Position numbers and translations under genes: made by a program
Part shown: one piece after another, positions 30,587-39,747 of the stretch
How the letters are laid out: each line of letters opens with the position of its first letter
Position numbering within the stretch: the stretch's first letter is position 1
From: an uncultured Actinomycetes bacterium
Lineage (GTDB): Bacteria; Actinomycetota; Acidimicrobiia; Acidimicrobiales; Microtrichaceae
Assembly (NCBI GenBank): GCA_903873135.1
Contig: CAIQNH010000197.1
Location: forward strand, 1 to 48,588
Reading direction: 5' to 3'
DNA length: 48,588 nucleotides
Notes under the pieces: generated by a model
Database searches by the model: none
What the model saw: only the letters and a program-made list of their open reading frames with translations
Told to the model about the DNA's origin: nothing

Positions 30587-31279
30587 GTGACCCCCACTCC
30601 CGTCGAGTTCTTCTTCGACATCATGTGTCCGTACTCGTACCAGACAGCCCGGTGGATCACCGACGTCCGGGACCAGGGTCTGGTCCGGGTGACGTGGAGC
30701 TTCGCGTCGCTCGAGGAGATCAACCGGGAACCGGGCAAGAAGCACCCGTGGGAGCGACCGTGGTCGTTCGGGTTCGGGATGCTCCGGGTGGCCGCCCGAC
30801 TGCGCCGGGAGGACGGTGGGCCCACCGCCGGCGGCAACGACCTGGTCGAGCGCTACTACGCGACCGCCGGGCGGTGGCTGCACGAGGAGGGACGCAAGCC
30901 CCACACCCCGGAGGCGTCCGCCGACATCCTGGAGGAACTCGGACTCGACCCGGGACTCGTGGCCGAGGCGATCGAGGACCCGACGACGATCGACGACGTG
31001 CGGGCCGACCACGACCGGGCGATGGCCACGGGCGTGTTCGGTGTGCCGGCGCTCCTCCTGCCGAGCGGTCGGGCCTGGTTCGGTCCTGCCGTGGCCCCGG
31101 CCCCGACCGGCGAGGAGGCCGCGGCCCTGTGGGCGATCGTCGAGGCCAGCGACCGCATCCCCCACTTCTACGAGCTCAAGCTGGGCAAGACGGACGAGGA
31201 CCTGACCCACATCGCCCGCACGTTCCGGCCGTACCTCGAGGGTCGCGACTGGCGGTCCGTCGAGCGCCCCGCCCCCTGA
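30587..31279 (+). CDS. Mycothiol-nitroreductase-like DsbA/thioredoxin-fold protein
   Basis: A 230-residue DsbA-fold protein resembling the mycothiol-dependent nitroreductase Rv2466c of M. tuberculosis (from memory). Shared features include the opening VEFFFDIMCPYSYQTARWITDV, GVFGVPALLL with a cis-Pro motif, and the C-terminal GEEAAALWAIVEASDRIPHFYELKLGKT. The active site is Cys14-Pro-Tyr-Ser17, with Ser where Rv2466c has the second Cys (CPWC), so only a single-cysteine thiol mechanism is possible. It likely reduces a thiol adduct or an electrophile using a low-molecular-weight thiol. It is divergent from treS and alone on its strand. Confidence 0.82.
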   Translation: MTPTPVEFFFDIMCPYSYQTARWITDVRDQGLVRVTWSFASLEEINREPGKKHPWERPWSFGFGMLRVAARLRREDGGPTAGGNDLVERYYATAGRWLHEEGRKPHTPEASADILEELGLDPGLVAEAIEDPTTIDDVRADHDRAMATGVFGVPALLLPSGRAWFGPAVAPAPTGEEAAALWAIVEASDRIPHFYELKLGKTDEDLTHIARTFRPYLEGRDWRSVERPAP

Positions 31280-31302
31280 CCCCGCCCCCCTTCAGAGCGG
31301 GG
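31280..31302. terminator. Possible terminator hairpin between convergent genes
   Basis: CCCCGC / GCGGGG with an 11-nt loop, between the stop codons at 31279 and 31292. There is no T-tract. Confidence 0.25.
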
Positions 31303-32014
31303 CGAGGTCCGACTCGTCGACGAGCCCGGCGTCCACGGCGTGGCGGGCCAGCAGGTCCCGGCGGAGGTCGGCGGAGGCACCGACCGACCCCTTGAGCCCG
31401 CGAACCCCGGCACGACTCAGCTTGTCGCACACCATGTCGAGCTTCCGGTGGTACTTCTTGGTGGTCCAGCCGAGGCGGCGGGCGACCGTCGGGGACGGCT
31501 CGACCCGCCCGCCGTGCCGTCTCGCCGAGTCGACGATCGCCACCAGGAGGAGGTGCTGCTCGACCGACAGCGGCACCCGTCCGAAGGACCGGGTCTCGGT
31601 GGACCCCGGCGCGACCGGTCGGGGGACCGACGGTCCGGCCGGTCGCTCCAGGCGGCAGGCCAGTTCGTAGCGCGCCGGGCCGGCGTCGAAGCGCACTCCC
31701 GTGAGGGGCAGGGTGAGGACGCCGGCGTCCCCGGGGGCGAGCACGGGCACCGGTCCCGCCGGCGCCGCCGGGTCGATCAGTTCCAGACGGATGGCCGACC
31801 CCAGGTTCTGGACCCACCACACGCCGTGGCGCCGCGTGAGGCGGCCCACCACCCGGTGCATGAACGGGTTGGCGTCGACCACCAGGTCGGCGTCCCGGCC
31901 GAACGTCATCGAGTCCGTCGGCCCCAGGCGTCGGACCTCACCGGCGAGGTCCACCTCCAGCCCACCCGGCCCACCGGTCCGCAGGTCCCCGCCCGCACCG
32001 TCGATCTGCTCCAT
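31292..32014 (-). CDS. FHA domain protein with C-terminal helical domain
   Basis: A 240-residue protein. The FHA phosphothreonine-binding domain spans about residues 20-115, with MTFGRDADLVV (Arg40), ANPFMHRVVGRLTRRHGVWWVQNLGS (His53). The C-terminal 90 residues (about 150-240) contain SVEQHLLLVAIVDSARRHGG and ARRLGWTTKKYHRKLDMVCDKL, which look like a winged-helix or helix-turn-helix; this tail recurs in actinobacterial FHA proteins. The ATG at 32014 has GGAGGT 7 nt upstream. It may read out a Ser/Thr kinase signal. Its partner is unknown. Confidence 0.78.
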   Translation of the reverse strand: MEQIDGAGGDLRTGGPGGLEVDLAGEVRRLGPTDSMTFGRDADLVVDANPFMHRVVGRLTRRHGVWWVQNLGSAIRLELIDPAAPAGPVPVLAPGDAGVLTLPLTGVRFDAGPARYELACRLERPAGPSVPRPVAPGSTETRSFGRVPLSVEQHLLLVAIVDSARRHGGRVEPSPTVARRLGWTTKKYHRKLDMVCDKLSRAGVRGLKGSVGASADLRRDLLARHAVDAGLVDESDLAPL

Positions 32015-32121
32015 CCCACGCACCTCCGCCCGGTCCCCCGTGACCACCGGCCGACCCGGCGGCCCCGGCAGTGTGGGCGACGGCCACGAGGGTGTCGACG
32101 GGTACGGGTACCCCCGGACGA

Positions 32122-32520
32122 TCAGCCGGCGGGGCGACGGTGCATCCGGAGGCGCAGCGCCGAGTACCAGCCGCCCGCCGCAGCGGGGACCGCCAGCGCC
32201 AGCGTGGACGCCACGCCGAGCGGACCCAGCTCGTCCCGCCACACGGCGGCCGCCACGGCGTCGCAGGTGTCGGCGGCGGCGCCCAGCGCGACCCACTGGC
32301 CGGTCGGGTCCTCCTCGGTGAGCTCGATCACCGCGCCCACCCCGAGCACGACGTCACGGATCCCGAACGCACGGGCGAGCCACACGAGCGGACCGGGACG
32401 CACGTCGCTGGCCCGGGCCAGGACGGTCTCGGGGACGAACAACATGAGCGCCCCGAAGATGATGCGCCCGAAGGCGATCGACCTGGCCACGGCTCGCTCG
32501 TCGAGGTTCACGCCCGACAT
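32122..32520 (-). CDS. Small membrane protein, DUF4267-like
   Basis: A 132-residue protein with about four hydrophobic segments. AFGIRDVVLGVGAVIEL resembles the central G-x-RD-x-x-LG block of DUF4267 proteins; the N-terminal part (SIAFGRIIFGALMLFVPETV) and C-terminal GPLGVASTLALAVPAAAGGW are also hydrophobic. Function is unknown. It lies between the FHA gene and glgE on the same strand, 49 nt after the glgE stop. The ATG at 32520 has AGG just before it, inside the stem described next. Confidence 0.62.
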   Translation of the reverse strand: MSGVNLDERAVARSIAFGRIIFGALMLFVPETVLARASDVRPGPLVWLARAFGIRDVVLGVGAVIELTEEDPTGQWVALGAAADTCDAVAAAVWRDELGPLGVASTLALAVPAAAGGWYSALRLRMHRRPAG

Positions 32521-32523
32521 CCT

Positions 32524-32537
32524 GCCCGACGCCGGGC
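32524..32537 (-). other. Hairpin ahead of the DUF4267-like start codon
   Basis: GCCCG / CGGGC with a 4-nt loop, ending 3 nt before the ATG at 32520, so it may overlap the ribosome site. It sits in the short gap after glgE and could act as an RNA switch or a weak terminator. Confidence 0.3.
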
Positions 32538-32569
32538 GGGACCACCACCTCCGCAGCGGTCCGACCGGG

Positions 32570-34552
32570 TCAACCGTGCTCGACGGCCAGCACGTGACCG
32601 ATCCGTTCGACCGGGTCGAGGCGCACGTAGTTCGGCCCCGACCGCCACGTCCAGCGCTCGCCGGTCAGCTCGTCCCGCACGTCGAACGACGCCGCCCCCG
32701 GGAGTCCGAGGACGGCGGGGTCGACGTGGACGAGCGTCTCGACCGACCGGTCGGGGTCCAGGTTCACCACGACCAGGACGGCGTCGCTGGAACCGTCGGC
32801 GAGCCGACGGTGGTGGGCGTGGGCGAGCACCACGTCGCTGTCGGTCGGACAGAACGTGAGCGAGTCGATCCGCAGGAGGCTCGGGTGGTCCCGGCGGATC
32901 CGGTTCAACTCGGCGAGGAACGGGGCGATCGACCGGGGCGAGGTCCAGTCCCGCTGCACGAGCTGGTACTTCTCGGAGTTGCGGAACTCCTCGTTCGACT
33001 CCGACTGCGGGGTGTGCTCGCACAGCTCGTAGCCGGAGTAGACACCCCACGACGGTGACATCGTCGCCGCCAGCAGCGCCCGGACCCGGAACTGGTCCCG
33101 GGAACCGCGACGCAGCGGTCCCGACAGGATGTCGGGCGTCGTCGGCCAGAAGTTCGGCCGGAAGTAGGCGGCTCCCGGACCGCGGGCCAGCTCGTCGCCG
33201 TAGGACTCGAGCTCCCACCGGGTCGTCCGCCACGTGAAGTAGGTGTACGACTGGGAGAAGCCGACCTCGGCGAGCGTGTGCATGCGCGCCGGGTCCGTGA
33301 AGGCCTCGGCCAGGAACACCAGGTCCGGCCAGCGGGCCTGCAGCCGCGGGATCACCCAGGCCCAGAAGGCGATCGGCTTGGTGTGGGGGTTGTCGACCCG
33401 GAAGATCCGCACCCCGCGCTCGGCCCAGAACTCGAACACACCGGCGCACGCGTCCCACAGGGCCGCCCGGTCCGCCTCCCGCTCCGGCCAGAAGTCCAAC
33501 GGGTAGATGTCCTCGTAGCGCTTCGGGGGGTTCTCGGCGGTGCGGATGGTGCCGTCGGGCAGGTGCTCGAACCACTCCGGGTGCTCGGTGACCCACGGGT
33601 GGTCCGGGCTGCACTGCAGGGCCACGTCGAGCGCCACCTCCACGCCGAGGCCGGCCACGTGGGCCAGGAACCGGTCGAGGTCCTCGAGCGTGCCGAGGTC
33701 CGGGTGGACGGCGTCGAAGCCACCCTCGTCGGACCCGATGGCCCAGGGGCTGCCCACGTCGTCGGGTCCGGACACCGTGCTGTTGTCGGGACCCTTGCGG
33801 GCGGTGCGTCCGATGGGGTGGACCGGGGGGAGGTACACGACGTCGTACCCGTCGGCGGCGACCTGCTCGACCCGCCGCCACAGTCCGGAACCGGCGACGA
33901 AGCCGCCCTCGGACCGGGGGAACAGCTCGTACCACGCCCCCGAGACGGCCCGCTCCCGGTCGACCCGCCACCAGCGACGCTCCGAGGTGGCCAGTTCCCG
34001 GGCGTCGGGTGCGGCGTCGAGGGCCTCGGCCACGGCGTCGTCGGTGCCGGCCGCCAGCCGGACCTCGGTCCGACAGGTCGTCGACCGCAGGGTCGCGGCC
34101 GCGTCGAGCACACGCCGGCGGGCCGCACCCCGCAGCCCGAGGGCGCGCTCCTCGTAGAGCTCGGCCCCCACCAGGAACTCCACCTCGAGGTCCTGACCAG
34201 CGGCGGCACGGCGGGCGACGTCACGCCGCCAGGTCGCCGCCCGGTCCAGCCACGCCTGCACCTCGAACTCCACGACGCCGGGCTCGTCGGCCAGGAGGCC
34301 GGCGCTCCAGCGCCCGTCGCGCTCGACCATGCGCGCCACCGACCAACCACGAGCCCCCGACGGTCGCCAGCGCAGGCGAGCCGCCAACACGCCGTGCCCG
34401 TCGCGCACCAGCTCGGCGGAGACCTCGGTCGGGTCGCCCACGACGCCCTTGATCGGTGCGCCGAGCGGTGTGGTGGGTCGGACGTCGCGCACGACGACGC
34501 GTCCGGTGGCGGAGGCGGGCACGAGACGACGGGGATCGATCGGTGGGGTCAC
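32570..34552 (-). CDS. glgE: Alpha-1,4-glucan:maltose-1-phosphate maltosyltransferase
   Basis: A 660-residue GH13_3 enzyme that transfers maltose from maltose-1-phosphate to alpha-1,4-glucan. Nucleophile Asp387 is in IFRVDNPHTKP and the acid/base Glu416 in VFLAEAFTDPARM; the 29-residue gap between them matches characterised GlgE. Other signatures are LPPVHPIGRTARKGPDN, ENPPKRYEDIYPLDFW and SPSWGVYSGYELCEH. The N-terminal domain (about 1-190) is the usual beta-rich module. The gene begins with GTG 20 nt after the stop of the anchored propeller gene and shares its operon. Confidence 0.97.
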   Translation of the reverse strand: MTPPIDPRRLVPASATGRVVVRDVRPTTPLGAPIKGVVGDPTEVSAELVRDGHGVLAARLRWRPSGARGWSVARMVERDGRWSAGLLADEPGVVEFEVQAWLDRAATWRRDVARRAAAGQDLEVEFLVGAELYEERALGLRGAARRRVLDAAATLRSTTCRTEVRLAAGTDDAVAEALDAAPDARELATSERRWWRVDRERAVSGAWYELFPRSEGGFVAGSGLWRRVEQVAADGYDVVYLPPVHPIGRTARKGPDNSTVSGPDDVGSPWAIGSDEGGFDAVHPDLGTLEDLDRFLAHVAGLGVEVALDVALQCSPDHPWVTEHPEWFEHLPDGTIRTAENPPKRYEDIYPLDFWPEREADRAALWDACAGVFEFWAERGVRIFRVDNPHTKPIAFWAWVIPRLQARWPDLVFLAEAFTDPARMHTLAEVGFSQSYTYFTWRTTRWELESYGDELARGPGAAYFRPNFWPTTPDILSGPLRRGSRDQFRVRALLAATMSPSWGVYSGYELCEHTPQSESNEEFRNSEKYQLVQRDWTSPRSIAPFLAELNRIRRDHPSLLRIDSLTFCPTDSDVVLAHAHHRRLADGSSDAVLVVVNLDPDRSVETLVHVDPAVLGLPGAASFDVRDELTGERWTWRSGPNYVRLDPVERIGHVLAVEHG

Positions 34553-34571
34553 GGTCGGAGCGCCGCGGCCG

Positions 34572-36212
34572 TCACCGGCGCCGCACGGCGATGTCGAACT
34601 TACCGGAGGCGAACGGGAGGTCCTCGGTGGTGAACCAGATTCCCGAGATCCCGAAGACCCGGAGGCCGACCGCTGCGAGCCGGCCCACCACCGCCAGCCG
34701 CCGTTCCACCCCGGTGGTCGGGTCGGTCACCGCGATCCGGCCGGTGACGAACCCGCCGGAGCCGGTCGACAGGTCGATCGCCAGCTCCGCGCCGTCCTGA
34801 CTGATGCTGCCGCTGATCCGGCCGTCCTCGCTGACCTGCGTCAGCGAGGCCTGGAGGGCGGCGTCGATCAGGAACGACTGGGAGAACGACTCGCCCCCGC
34901 GGACGCTCACGTCGAGGAACACCTCGCCCACGAGCGGGAGGACCTGGGGCGCCACGGTCGACGCGACGGGTCCGTCGACCTGCCGAGCCGTGTCCGGGTC
35001 CAGGAACCTCGCCGGGCCGCCGCAACCGATCCGACCGGCGTCGAGGCGGCAGCCCGGTGAGGTGACGAAGCGGCCGTCCTCGGTCCACCCGAGCGTGCCG
35101 GCGTCGAACGTCGCCGTGTCGGGGGTGCCTGCGGGCGTGACGTCGAGGACCGTGCCGCCACCCGAGGGGACCAGACCGAGGCGCGAGCAGGTCGATCCCG
35201 ACCCGAACACCACCCGGGTGCCGTCGGGGGAGGGTGCCGGGGCGCAGATGCGCTCGGCGACGGCGAGCTGTGTCCGGGAGAAGTCGTCGATGGCGACGGA
35301 GATGAGCTCCCGCTGCCCCTTGGCCGAGCCCACCCCGACGAAGTAGGTGCCGTCGGGGCCGAACCGGGGCGAGTCGAGCGAGAACAGCGTCGGCACCTCG
35401 GCGTTCGAGGCGAACCCGCCGCTGACCAGCGTGTACCGCTGCTCCGATCCGGGGACCGTGGAGGAGAGGAGCAGGACCTCGTCGACCGGCGACGCGGCGA
35501 CGCCCACGTAGTTGCGCTGCGACGGGTTGCCGATCCGCACCACCAGTCGTCCGGTGCGGTCGACCACCGACACGACGTTCCCCAGCACGCCCGTCGGCAC
35601 CGGGTCCGCGAACGAACCGGGGGCGAGCGGTCGGTCCCGGGCCGGTGCGGCGTCCACCATCGCCTGCGTCCCCACGGCGACGTAGGCGATGCGTTCACCC
35701 TGAGGGCTCCACGCCAGCAGCTGCTCGGAACCGAGCGAGGCCACGGCGACGTCGGCCGCGATCACCGCCGCTGCTCCCCCGCCGACCGGGACGAGCGCCA
35801 GCGTGCCGTCGGAGCGGACGAAGGCCACGACGTCACCGGTGGGCGCGATGGCCACGGCCGACTGGTCGCCCCGGCCGACGGCAGCGCCCTGCGCCACCTC
35901 GACGGGAGGTGCCGCGCCCTCACCGACCCACACCCGGCCGTCCGAGGTGGCGTAGGCCACCGCACCGGCGGGGACGGCGCCGGTCGTCCCGCCTGCGGGG
36001 ACGGGCACCACCGACGTCGGCGTCGGGGCGACGGTCGACGACGGTACGGGTGTCGGGGGTTCGACGGTCGGTCCGGTCCCGGCGCCGCCGAGGGCCCACA
36101 CGGCCACCCCGCCGATCCCGGCCAGCACCACGACCGAGGCCACGGCGACCAGCACCCGGGTGCGCCGACCGCCGGCACGTCCCGTCCGACCGGCTGCTCG
36201 ACCCCTGGACAT
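34572..36212 (-). CDS. Membrane-anchored TolB-like beta-propeller protein
   Basis: A 546-residue protein with an Arg-rich cytosolic start, one transmembrane helix (about residues 20-42) and a Pro/Thr/Val linker, then a long extracytoplasmic beta-rich region with several WD/TolB-like repeat cues (VAIAPTGDVVAFVRSDG, LLAWSPQGERIAYVA, SPRFGPDGTYFVGVG, APAPSPDGTRVVFGS, LGWTEDGRFVTS). A last 120-residue domain is unassigned. There is no lipobox. It is the first gene of the operon with glgE. The role is unknown; a cell-surface lectin or scaffold function is only a guess. Confidence 0.7.
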   Translation of the reverse strand: MSRGRAAGRTGRAGGRRTRVLVAVASVVVLAGIGGVAVWALGGAGTGPTVEPPTPVPSSTVAPTPTSVVPVPAGGTTGAVPAGAVAYATSDGRVWVGEGAAPPVEVAQGAAVGRGDQSAVAIAPTGDVVAFVRSDGTLALVPVGGGAAAVIAADVAVASLGSEQLLAWSPQGERIAYVAVGTQAMVDAAPARDRPLAPGSFADPVPTGVLGNVVSVVDRTGRLVVRIGNPSQRNYVGVAASPVDEVLLLSSTVPGSEQRYTLVSGGFASNAEVPTLFSLDSPRFGPDGTYFVGVGSAKGQRELISVAIDDFSRTQLAVAERICAPAPSPDGTRVVFGSGSTCSRLGLVPSGGGTVLDVTPAGTPDTATFDAGTLGWTEDGRFVTSPGCRLDAGRIGCGGPARFLDPDTARQVDGPVASTVAPQVLPLVGEVFLDVSVRGGESFSQSFLIDAALQASLTQVSEDGRISGSISQDGAELAIDLSTGSGGFVTGRIAVTDPTTGVERRLAVVGRLAAVGLRVFGISGIWFTTEDLPFASGKFDIAVRRR

Positions 36213-36221
36213 CGCCCGCTC

Positions 36222-36227
36222 AGGGTA
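36222..36227 (-). promoter_or_regulatory. -10-like element of propeller-glgE operon
   Basis: TACCCT on the minus strand, 9 nt before the ATG at 36212. Confidence 0.4.
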
Positions 36228-36285
36228 CCGGGAGGGTGGACGGGTCCTCGGGCGCGCCCCGGTCGGTGCCGGACCTGCCCACCGC

Positions 36286-36291
36286 TAGCGT
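36286..36291 (+). promoter_or_regulatory. -10 element of glgP, leaderless
   Basis: TAGCGT, 8 nt before the glgP ATG, with only a C-run between. Confidence 0.5.
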
Positions 36292-36299
36292 GACCCCCC

Positions 36300-38870
36300 A
36301 TGAAGGCCCTGCACAGCTTCACGGTCCGGCCCCGACTGCCCGAGCGGATCGCCGCCCTCGACGAGCTCGCCGGGAACCTCCGGTGGTCCTGGGACCGACG
36401 GACCCAGCTGCTGTTCCGGTCGATCAACCCGACCGTCTGGGACGAGGGCGGACACGACCCGCGTCGCGTGCTCGCCGAGACCACCCCCGACCGCCTCGGC
36501 GAGCTGGCGGCCGACCCCGACTTCTGCGCGGACCTGGACGCCGTGACGACGGCGCTCCGGACCTACTCGACGGCGCCCCGGTGGTTCGACCAGACGTTCG
36601 ACCCGGACCCGCTCGGCGGCGGCGTCGTGGCGTACTTCTCCCCCGAGTTCGGCATCGCCGAGGCGGTCCCTCAGTACTCGGGCGGCCTCGGCGTGCTCGC
36701 CGGAGACCACCTCAAGGCCGCCTCGGACCTGGGCGTCCCGCTCGTCGGCATCGGTCTGTTCTACCGGCACGGCTACTTCCGGCAGTCGCTCAGCATCGAC
36801 GGCTGGCAACAGGAGCGGTTCCCCGACCTCGACCCCTTCGCCATGTCGCTCGACCTGTGCGACGGCGTGCGGGTCGAGGTCGACCTGGCCGGTCGACGAC
36901 TCGTCGCCCAGGTGTGGGCGGCCCGGGTGGGCCGCACCCCCCTCTACCTCCTCGACTCCGACCTGCCCGAGAACGACGAGGACCTGCAGCTCGTCACCGA
37001 CCGCCTCTACGGGGGCGACGTGGAGCACCGGCTGCGCCAGGAGATCCTGCTCGGGATCGGTGGGGTGCGGGCGCTCGAGGCGCTGGGCATCGACGCCCGC
37101 GTGTTCCACACCAACGAGGGCCACGCCGGGTTCCTCGGACTGGAGCGCATCCGGAACCTCATCCAGCGTGACGGCCTGAGCCTGGCCGAGGCGGTCCAGG
37201 CGGTGCGGGCCGGGTCGGTGTTCACCACCCACACGCCGGTGCCGGCCGGCATCGACCAGTTCCCGCGGGAGCTGATCGAGCAGTACTTCCCCTCGTGGCG
37301 GGAGGCCTGCGGTGTCAGCGCCGACGACATGATGCGACTCGGCCACCGGCCCGGGAGCCTGCCGGACGACCGGTTCAACATGGCCGTGATGGGCATGCAC
37401 CTCGCCGAGCGCCGCAACGGCGTCTCCGCGCTGCACGGGCAGGTCAGCCGGGACATGTTCGCCGACCTGTGGCCCGGCGTCCCGGCGGAGGAGACCCCGG
37501 TCGGCCACATCACCAACGGCGTCCACGGCGAGACGTGGGTCGGCCCGGAGGTCGCCGCCCTCCTCGAGACCCACGTGGGTGACGACTGGCAGTGGTGTGC
37601 GCCGGAGCGGTGGGACGCGGTGGCGGGGATCGGGGACGACGAGCTGTGGCGGGCCCACCGCGCCGCCAAGGAGCGGCTCGTCGACCACGTCCGGGACCGC
37701 CTGCGACGCTCCGGTCTCGCCGTGGGCCGCTCCCCCTCCGAGCTCGAGTGGGTGGACACCGCGCTGGACCCGGACGCCCTCACCATCTGCTTCGCCCGTC
37801 GGTTCGCCACCTACAAGCGCGCCGCCCTCCTGCTCCGCCAGCCGGAACGGCTGGCGGCGCTCGTCACCGACGACGACCGACCGGTCCAGTTCGTCTTCGC
37901 CGGCAAGGCCCACCCCGCCGACGACGAGGGCAAGGAACTGATCCGCCAGGTCGTGGCGTTCGCGTCCGACCCGGCGGTCCGACACCGGTTCGCGTTCGTC
38001 GAGGACTACGACATGTGGCTCGCCCGGGTGCTCGTCCAGGGCGCCGACGTCTGGCTCAACACGCCCGTGAAGCCCATGGAGGCCTCGGGCACGAGCGGCA
38101 TGAAGGCCGTGATGAACTCGGCGCTCCACTGCTCGATCCTCGACGGCTGGTGGGCCGAGTGCTTCGACGACGGCTGGTCCGGCGACGGGCCGGGGGTGGC
38201 GAACGGCTGGGCGATCAGCTCGGCCGACGGTCTCGAGGACGACCGCCGCAACGAGGTCGAGGCGGCCGGTCTGTTCGACCTGATCGAGCGCCAGTTGGTC
38301 CCCCTCCACCACCCGGAGGGCCACACGCCCGGCTCGCCCGCACCGGGCTGGGTCGAGCGCCAGCGGGCGTCGCTGCGCACCCTCGGCCCGTTCGTCAGCG
38401 CCCACCGGATGGTCCGGGACTACGTCGAACGCCTCTACGTCCCCGCCGCCGCGCACAGCGCCGAGCTGGGGGGCGACGGCCACCGCGGGGCACGCGACCT
38501 GGCCGCCTACACCGCACGACTCGACGAGCTCTGGCACCAGGTCCACGTGGACGCCGTCGACGTCTCGTCCTCGGTGGCCGACCTGGGCGAGGCCCGCGAG
38601 GTGGCCGCCGTGGTGGCGCTCGGCGAGCTCGACGCCTCCGAGGTGGAGGTCCAGCTGGTCATCGGGCGGGTCGGCCAGTCCGGTGAGCTCGAGGACACCC
38701 GCACGGTGCCCATGTCCGTCGGCGAGGTCGGCGAGGACGGCCACCGTCGCTACACGGCGCAGGCCCCCCTCGACCGGGCCGGTCGCCTCGGCGTCACCGT
38801 CCGGGTCGTCCCGGCGCACCCGCTGGTCGCCGAACCGGTCGAGCTCGGCCACGTCGCCTGGGCCGGCTGA
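36300..38870 (+). CDS. glgP: Alpha-glucan phosphorylase (GT35)
   Basis: An 856-residue phosphorylase that releases glucose-1-phosphate from glycogen-like glucan. It begins with a DUF3417-type N-terminal domain (LDELAGNLRWSWDRRTQLLF). The core follows with YFSPEFGIAEAVPQYSGGLGVLAGDHLKAASDLG and FHTNEGHAGFLGLERI. PLP binding is at Lys602 in EASGTSGMKAVMN. It belongs to the 'short' bacterial type used with the GlgE pathway. It is divergent from the propeller-glgE operon, so synthesis and breakdown genes lie back to back. Confidence 0.95.
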   Translation: MKALHSFTVRPRLPERIAALDELAGNLRWSWDRRTQLLFRSINPTVWDEGGHDPRRVLAETTPDRLGELAADPDFCADLDAVTTALRTYSTAPRWFDQTFDPDPLGGGVVAYFSPEFGIAEAVPQYSGGLGVLAGDHLKAASDLGVPLVGIGLFYRHGYFRQSLSIDGWQQERFPDLDPFAMSLDLCDGVRVEVDLAGRRLVAQVWAARVGRTPLYLLDSDLPENDEDLQLVTDRLYGGDVEHRLRQEILLGIGGVRALEALGIDARVFHTNEGHAGFLGLERIRNLIQRDGLSLAEAVQAVRAGSVFTTHTPVPAGIDQFPRELIEQYFPSWREACGVSADDMMRLGHRPGSLPDDRFNMAVMGMHLAERRNGVSALHGQVSRDMFADLWPGVPAEETPVGHITNGVHGETWVGPEVAALLETHVGDDWQWCAPERWDAVAGIGDDELWRAHRAAKERLVDHVRDRLRRSGLAVGRSPSELEWVDTALDPDALTICFARRFATYKRAALLLRQPERLAALVTDDDRPVQFVFAGKAHPADDEGKELIRQVVAFASDPAVRHRFAFVEDYDMWLARVLVQGADVWLNTPVKPMEASGTSGMKAVMNSALHCSILDGWWAECFDDGWSGDGPGVANGWAISSADGLEDDRRNEVEAAGLFDLIERQLVPLHHPEGHTPGSPAPGWVERQRASLRTLGPFVSAHRMVRDYVERLYVPAAAHSAELGGDGHRGARDLAAYTARLDELWHQVHVDAVDVSSSVADLGEAREVAAVVALGELDASEVEVQLVIGRVGQSGELEDTRTVPMSVGEVGEDGHRRYTAQAPLDRAGRLGVTVRVVPAHPLVAEPVELGHVAWAG

Positions 38871-38885
38871 CCCGCCGGGTCCGGC

Positions 38886-39734
38886 TCAGGTGAACTGCGC
38901 GCGTCCCGGGCCGTGCTCGAGGAACGACGCCACGCCCACCCGGGCGTCGTCGGTGGCGAAGGCGTCGACGAACCGGGACTGCTCGAGCACGAGCCCCTCG
39001 GCGAGCGTCACCTCGAGGCCCTCGTCGATGGCCCGCTTGGCCAGCGCGAGCGCGTGACGCGGACCTGAGGCGAACGCTGCGGCCCGCTCGAGCGCCGCCG
39101 GGACGGCGTCGCCCTCGACCACCTCGTCGACCAGTCCGATCCGCAACGCCTCGGCGGCGTCGACCATCCGACCGGTGAGGACCAGGTCCTTCGCCCGGGC
39201 CGGACCGACGAGTCGGGCCAGACGCTGGGTCCCGCCGCCACCGGGGATGATCCCGAGCAGGATCTCGGGCTGGCCGAACCGTGCGCCGTCCGAGGCGACC
39301 CGGAGGTCGCAGGCCAGCGCGAGCTCGCAGCCACCGCCGAGGGCCACGCCGTTCACCGCAGCGATCGTCGGGCACGGCAGGGCCGCCACCGCGTTCAACG
39401 CCCGCAGGAACGCGTCGCCGAGCTCGGCGACGGTGGACCGGTCGGCCAGCGCGAACGGGGCCGCTCCGCCCCGTTCGGCGAACTCCGTGATGTCGGCGCC
39501 GGCGGCGAAGAGCTTCGGGCCGCCGGTGACGACCACCGCCCGGGGGGCCTCGTCCGCCGCCCGGCCTGCGAGCCCCGTCGCGAGGACCTCGAGCTCGCCG
39601 AGCAGCGCCACCGAGAGCGCGTTGACACGCGGGTGGTCGAGGGTCAGGACGTCCACGCCGGAGTCGAGTCGGTCGTGTCGGACGAGCGGCCCCGCGCCCT
39701 CGTCGCCTGCGGTGTCTGCTCGTCGCTCAGCCAT
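38886..39734 (-). CDS. Enoyl-CoA hydratase/isomerase family protein
   Basis: A 282-residue crotonase-fold protein. The oxyanion-hole and active-site blocks are visible: KLFAAGADITEFAERGG, AAVNGVALGGGCELALACDLRVAS, and GQPEILLGIIPGGGGTQRLARLVG, with both catalytic Glu positions (GCELA and PEILLG) present. It likely hydrates a trans-2-enoyl-CoA in fatty acid beta-oxidation. The C-terminus (LEHGPGRAQFT) is typical. The ATG at 39734 has TAGCTT 7 nt upstream, which overlaps the kinase stop codon. Confidence 0.9.
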   Translation of the reverse strand: MAERRADTAGDEGAGPLVRHDRLDSGVDVLTLDHPRVNALSVALLGELEVLATGLAGRAADEAPRAVVVTGGPKLFAAGADITEFAERGGAAPFALADRSTVAELGDAFLRALNAVAALPCPTIAAVNGVALGGGCELALACDLRVASDGARFGQPEILLGIIPGGGGTQRLARLVGPARAKDLVLTGRMVDAAEALRIGLVDEVVEGDAVPAALERAAAFASGPRHALALAKRAIDEGLEVTLAEGLVLEQSRFVDAFATDDARVGVASFLEHGPGRAQFT

Positions 39735-39741
39735 GCGGCCG

Positions 39742-39747
39742 AAGCTA
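39742..39747 (-). promoter_or_regulatory. -10 element of enoyl-CoA hydratase gene
   Basis: TAGCTT on the minus strand, 7 nt before the ATG. Its TAG is also the stop codon of the upstream kinase gene. Confidence 0.5.

Noticed and set aside
34541-34580. Possible separate promoter for glgE
   Set aside because: The gap to the upstream gene is only about 20 nt with no hexamer resembling the window's -10 pattern, so the operon explanation is simpler.
36285-38852. An 855-residue minus-strand frame opposite glgP
   Set aside because: It is an antisense shadow of glgP with His/Val/Asp-rich composition and no domains.
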